DNA of 64,000 bases, from the NCBI GenBank assembly GCA_022316685.1, contig JAKJHU010000388.1:1-64000 (forward strand), given 5' to 3'. The stretch comes from Progne subis subis. Its lineage: Eukaryota; Chordata; Aves; Passeriformes; Hirundinidae. This document shows positions 63,950 through 64,000 of the stretch, piece by piece (position 1 is the stretch's first letter; the number at the start of each line of letters is the position of its first letter). Under the pieces are notes generated by a model, which worked only from the letters and a program-made list of their open reading frames with translations, did no database searches and was not told the origin of the DNA. A program made the position numbers and the translations under genes.

Positions 63950-64000
63950 CTCGCCGCCCGTAGCCGCCGCAACGCTCGCAGCGGGAAGCAGGGGGGGTGG

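Larger units (their letters stand above)
58694..64000 (-). mobile_element. ERV-C copy 2: env-less class II ERV, runs off the window
   Basis: Minus-strand order gag, dUTPase-protease, pol, purine tract, LTR-C, without env, exactly as in copy 1. The flanking sequence left of its LTR differs from that of copy 1, which indicates a separate insertion. The 5' LTR and gag N-terminus lie beyond 64000. Confidence 0.88.

Noticed and set aside
1..64000. CRISPR arrays, tRNA or rRNA genes
   Set aside because: The regular repeats are coding minisatellites, not spaced direct repeats. Primer-binding sites resemble tRNA 3' ends but no tRNA gene was seen.

Overview
The window looks like heterochromatic, retroelement-packed DNA of a bird, most likely a songbird. 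The basis is a nearly full-length avian CR1 LINE plus another CR1 tail, two avian-type ERVL elements, and several class I and class II endogenous retroviruses (ERVs). The ERV density and near absence of host genes would suit a W chromosome or pericentromeric block, but that placement is inference; no W-linked gene is recognised. I see no convincing host gene, CRISPR array or structural RNA gene.

Layout. 1-767: 3' end of a gammaretrovirus-like ERV. 768-2560: host sequence. 2561-24815: a four-level nest. A minus-strand, env-less, betaretrovirus-like ERV ('ERV-C copy 1') is cut in gag by a second class II element carrying 'LTR-A'. That element is cut just after its primer-binding site by a young class II ERV ('ERV-3', 7521-21912, 6-bp target duplication GGCCTC). 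ERV-3 gag is cut by an ERVL ('ERVL-1', 8632-15285, 5-bp duplication TGTGG). The LTR-A element then resumes at 21919-24815. 24816-34162: mostly AT-rich host DNA with solo LTRs, a GC-rich tandem repeat and one small unrecognised reading frame. 34163-39130: an LTR-E, then a decayed gammaretrovirus-like element ('ERV-D') with a solo ERVL LTR in its pol. 39131-43278: a minus-strand second copy of ERV-3, truncated in pro, with a solo LTR-D in gag. 43279-50877: host DNA, old LTRs, a CR1 tail and a truncated 'ERVL-2'. 50878 to about 58440: a minus-strand CR1 cut by five LTR insertions, one of them cut again by LTR-A. 58694-64000: ERV-C copy 2, minus strand, running off the window.

Almost all coding capacity is retroviral gag, pro (with dUTPase), pol or env, or CR1 ORF1/ORF2. 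The best preserved genes are pro and the 900-codon pol of ERV-3, with intact reverse transcriptase, RNase H and DD35E integrase motifs and recognisable -1 frameshift sites. No element is intact overall.

Main observations. (1) ERVL-1 carries about 22 stop codons, nearly all at tryptophan positions (TGG to TAG/TGA), and its 3' LTR shows G-to-A changes polarised by two sister LTRs. Yet it sits inside an ERV whose own LTRs differ at only 4 of 347 sites. This is the footprint expected of a single APOBEC-like editing event. (2) Both ERV-C copies share histidine in place of the second catalytic aspartate of integrase and the same downstream stop, but have different flanks, suggesting spread with help in trans. 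(3) A clean junction at 39130/39131 joins two unrelated proviruses in opposite orientation, with an inverted LTR-D nearby. I did not find a new host system; the interest lies in the nesting record, the editing footprint and the architecture of the elements.
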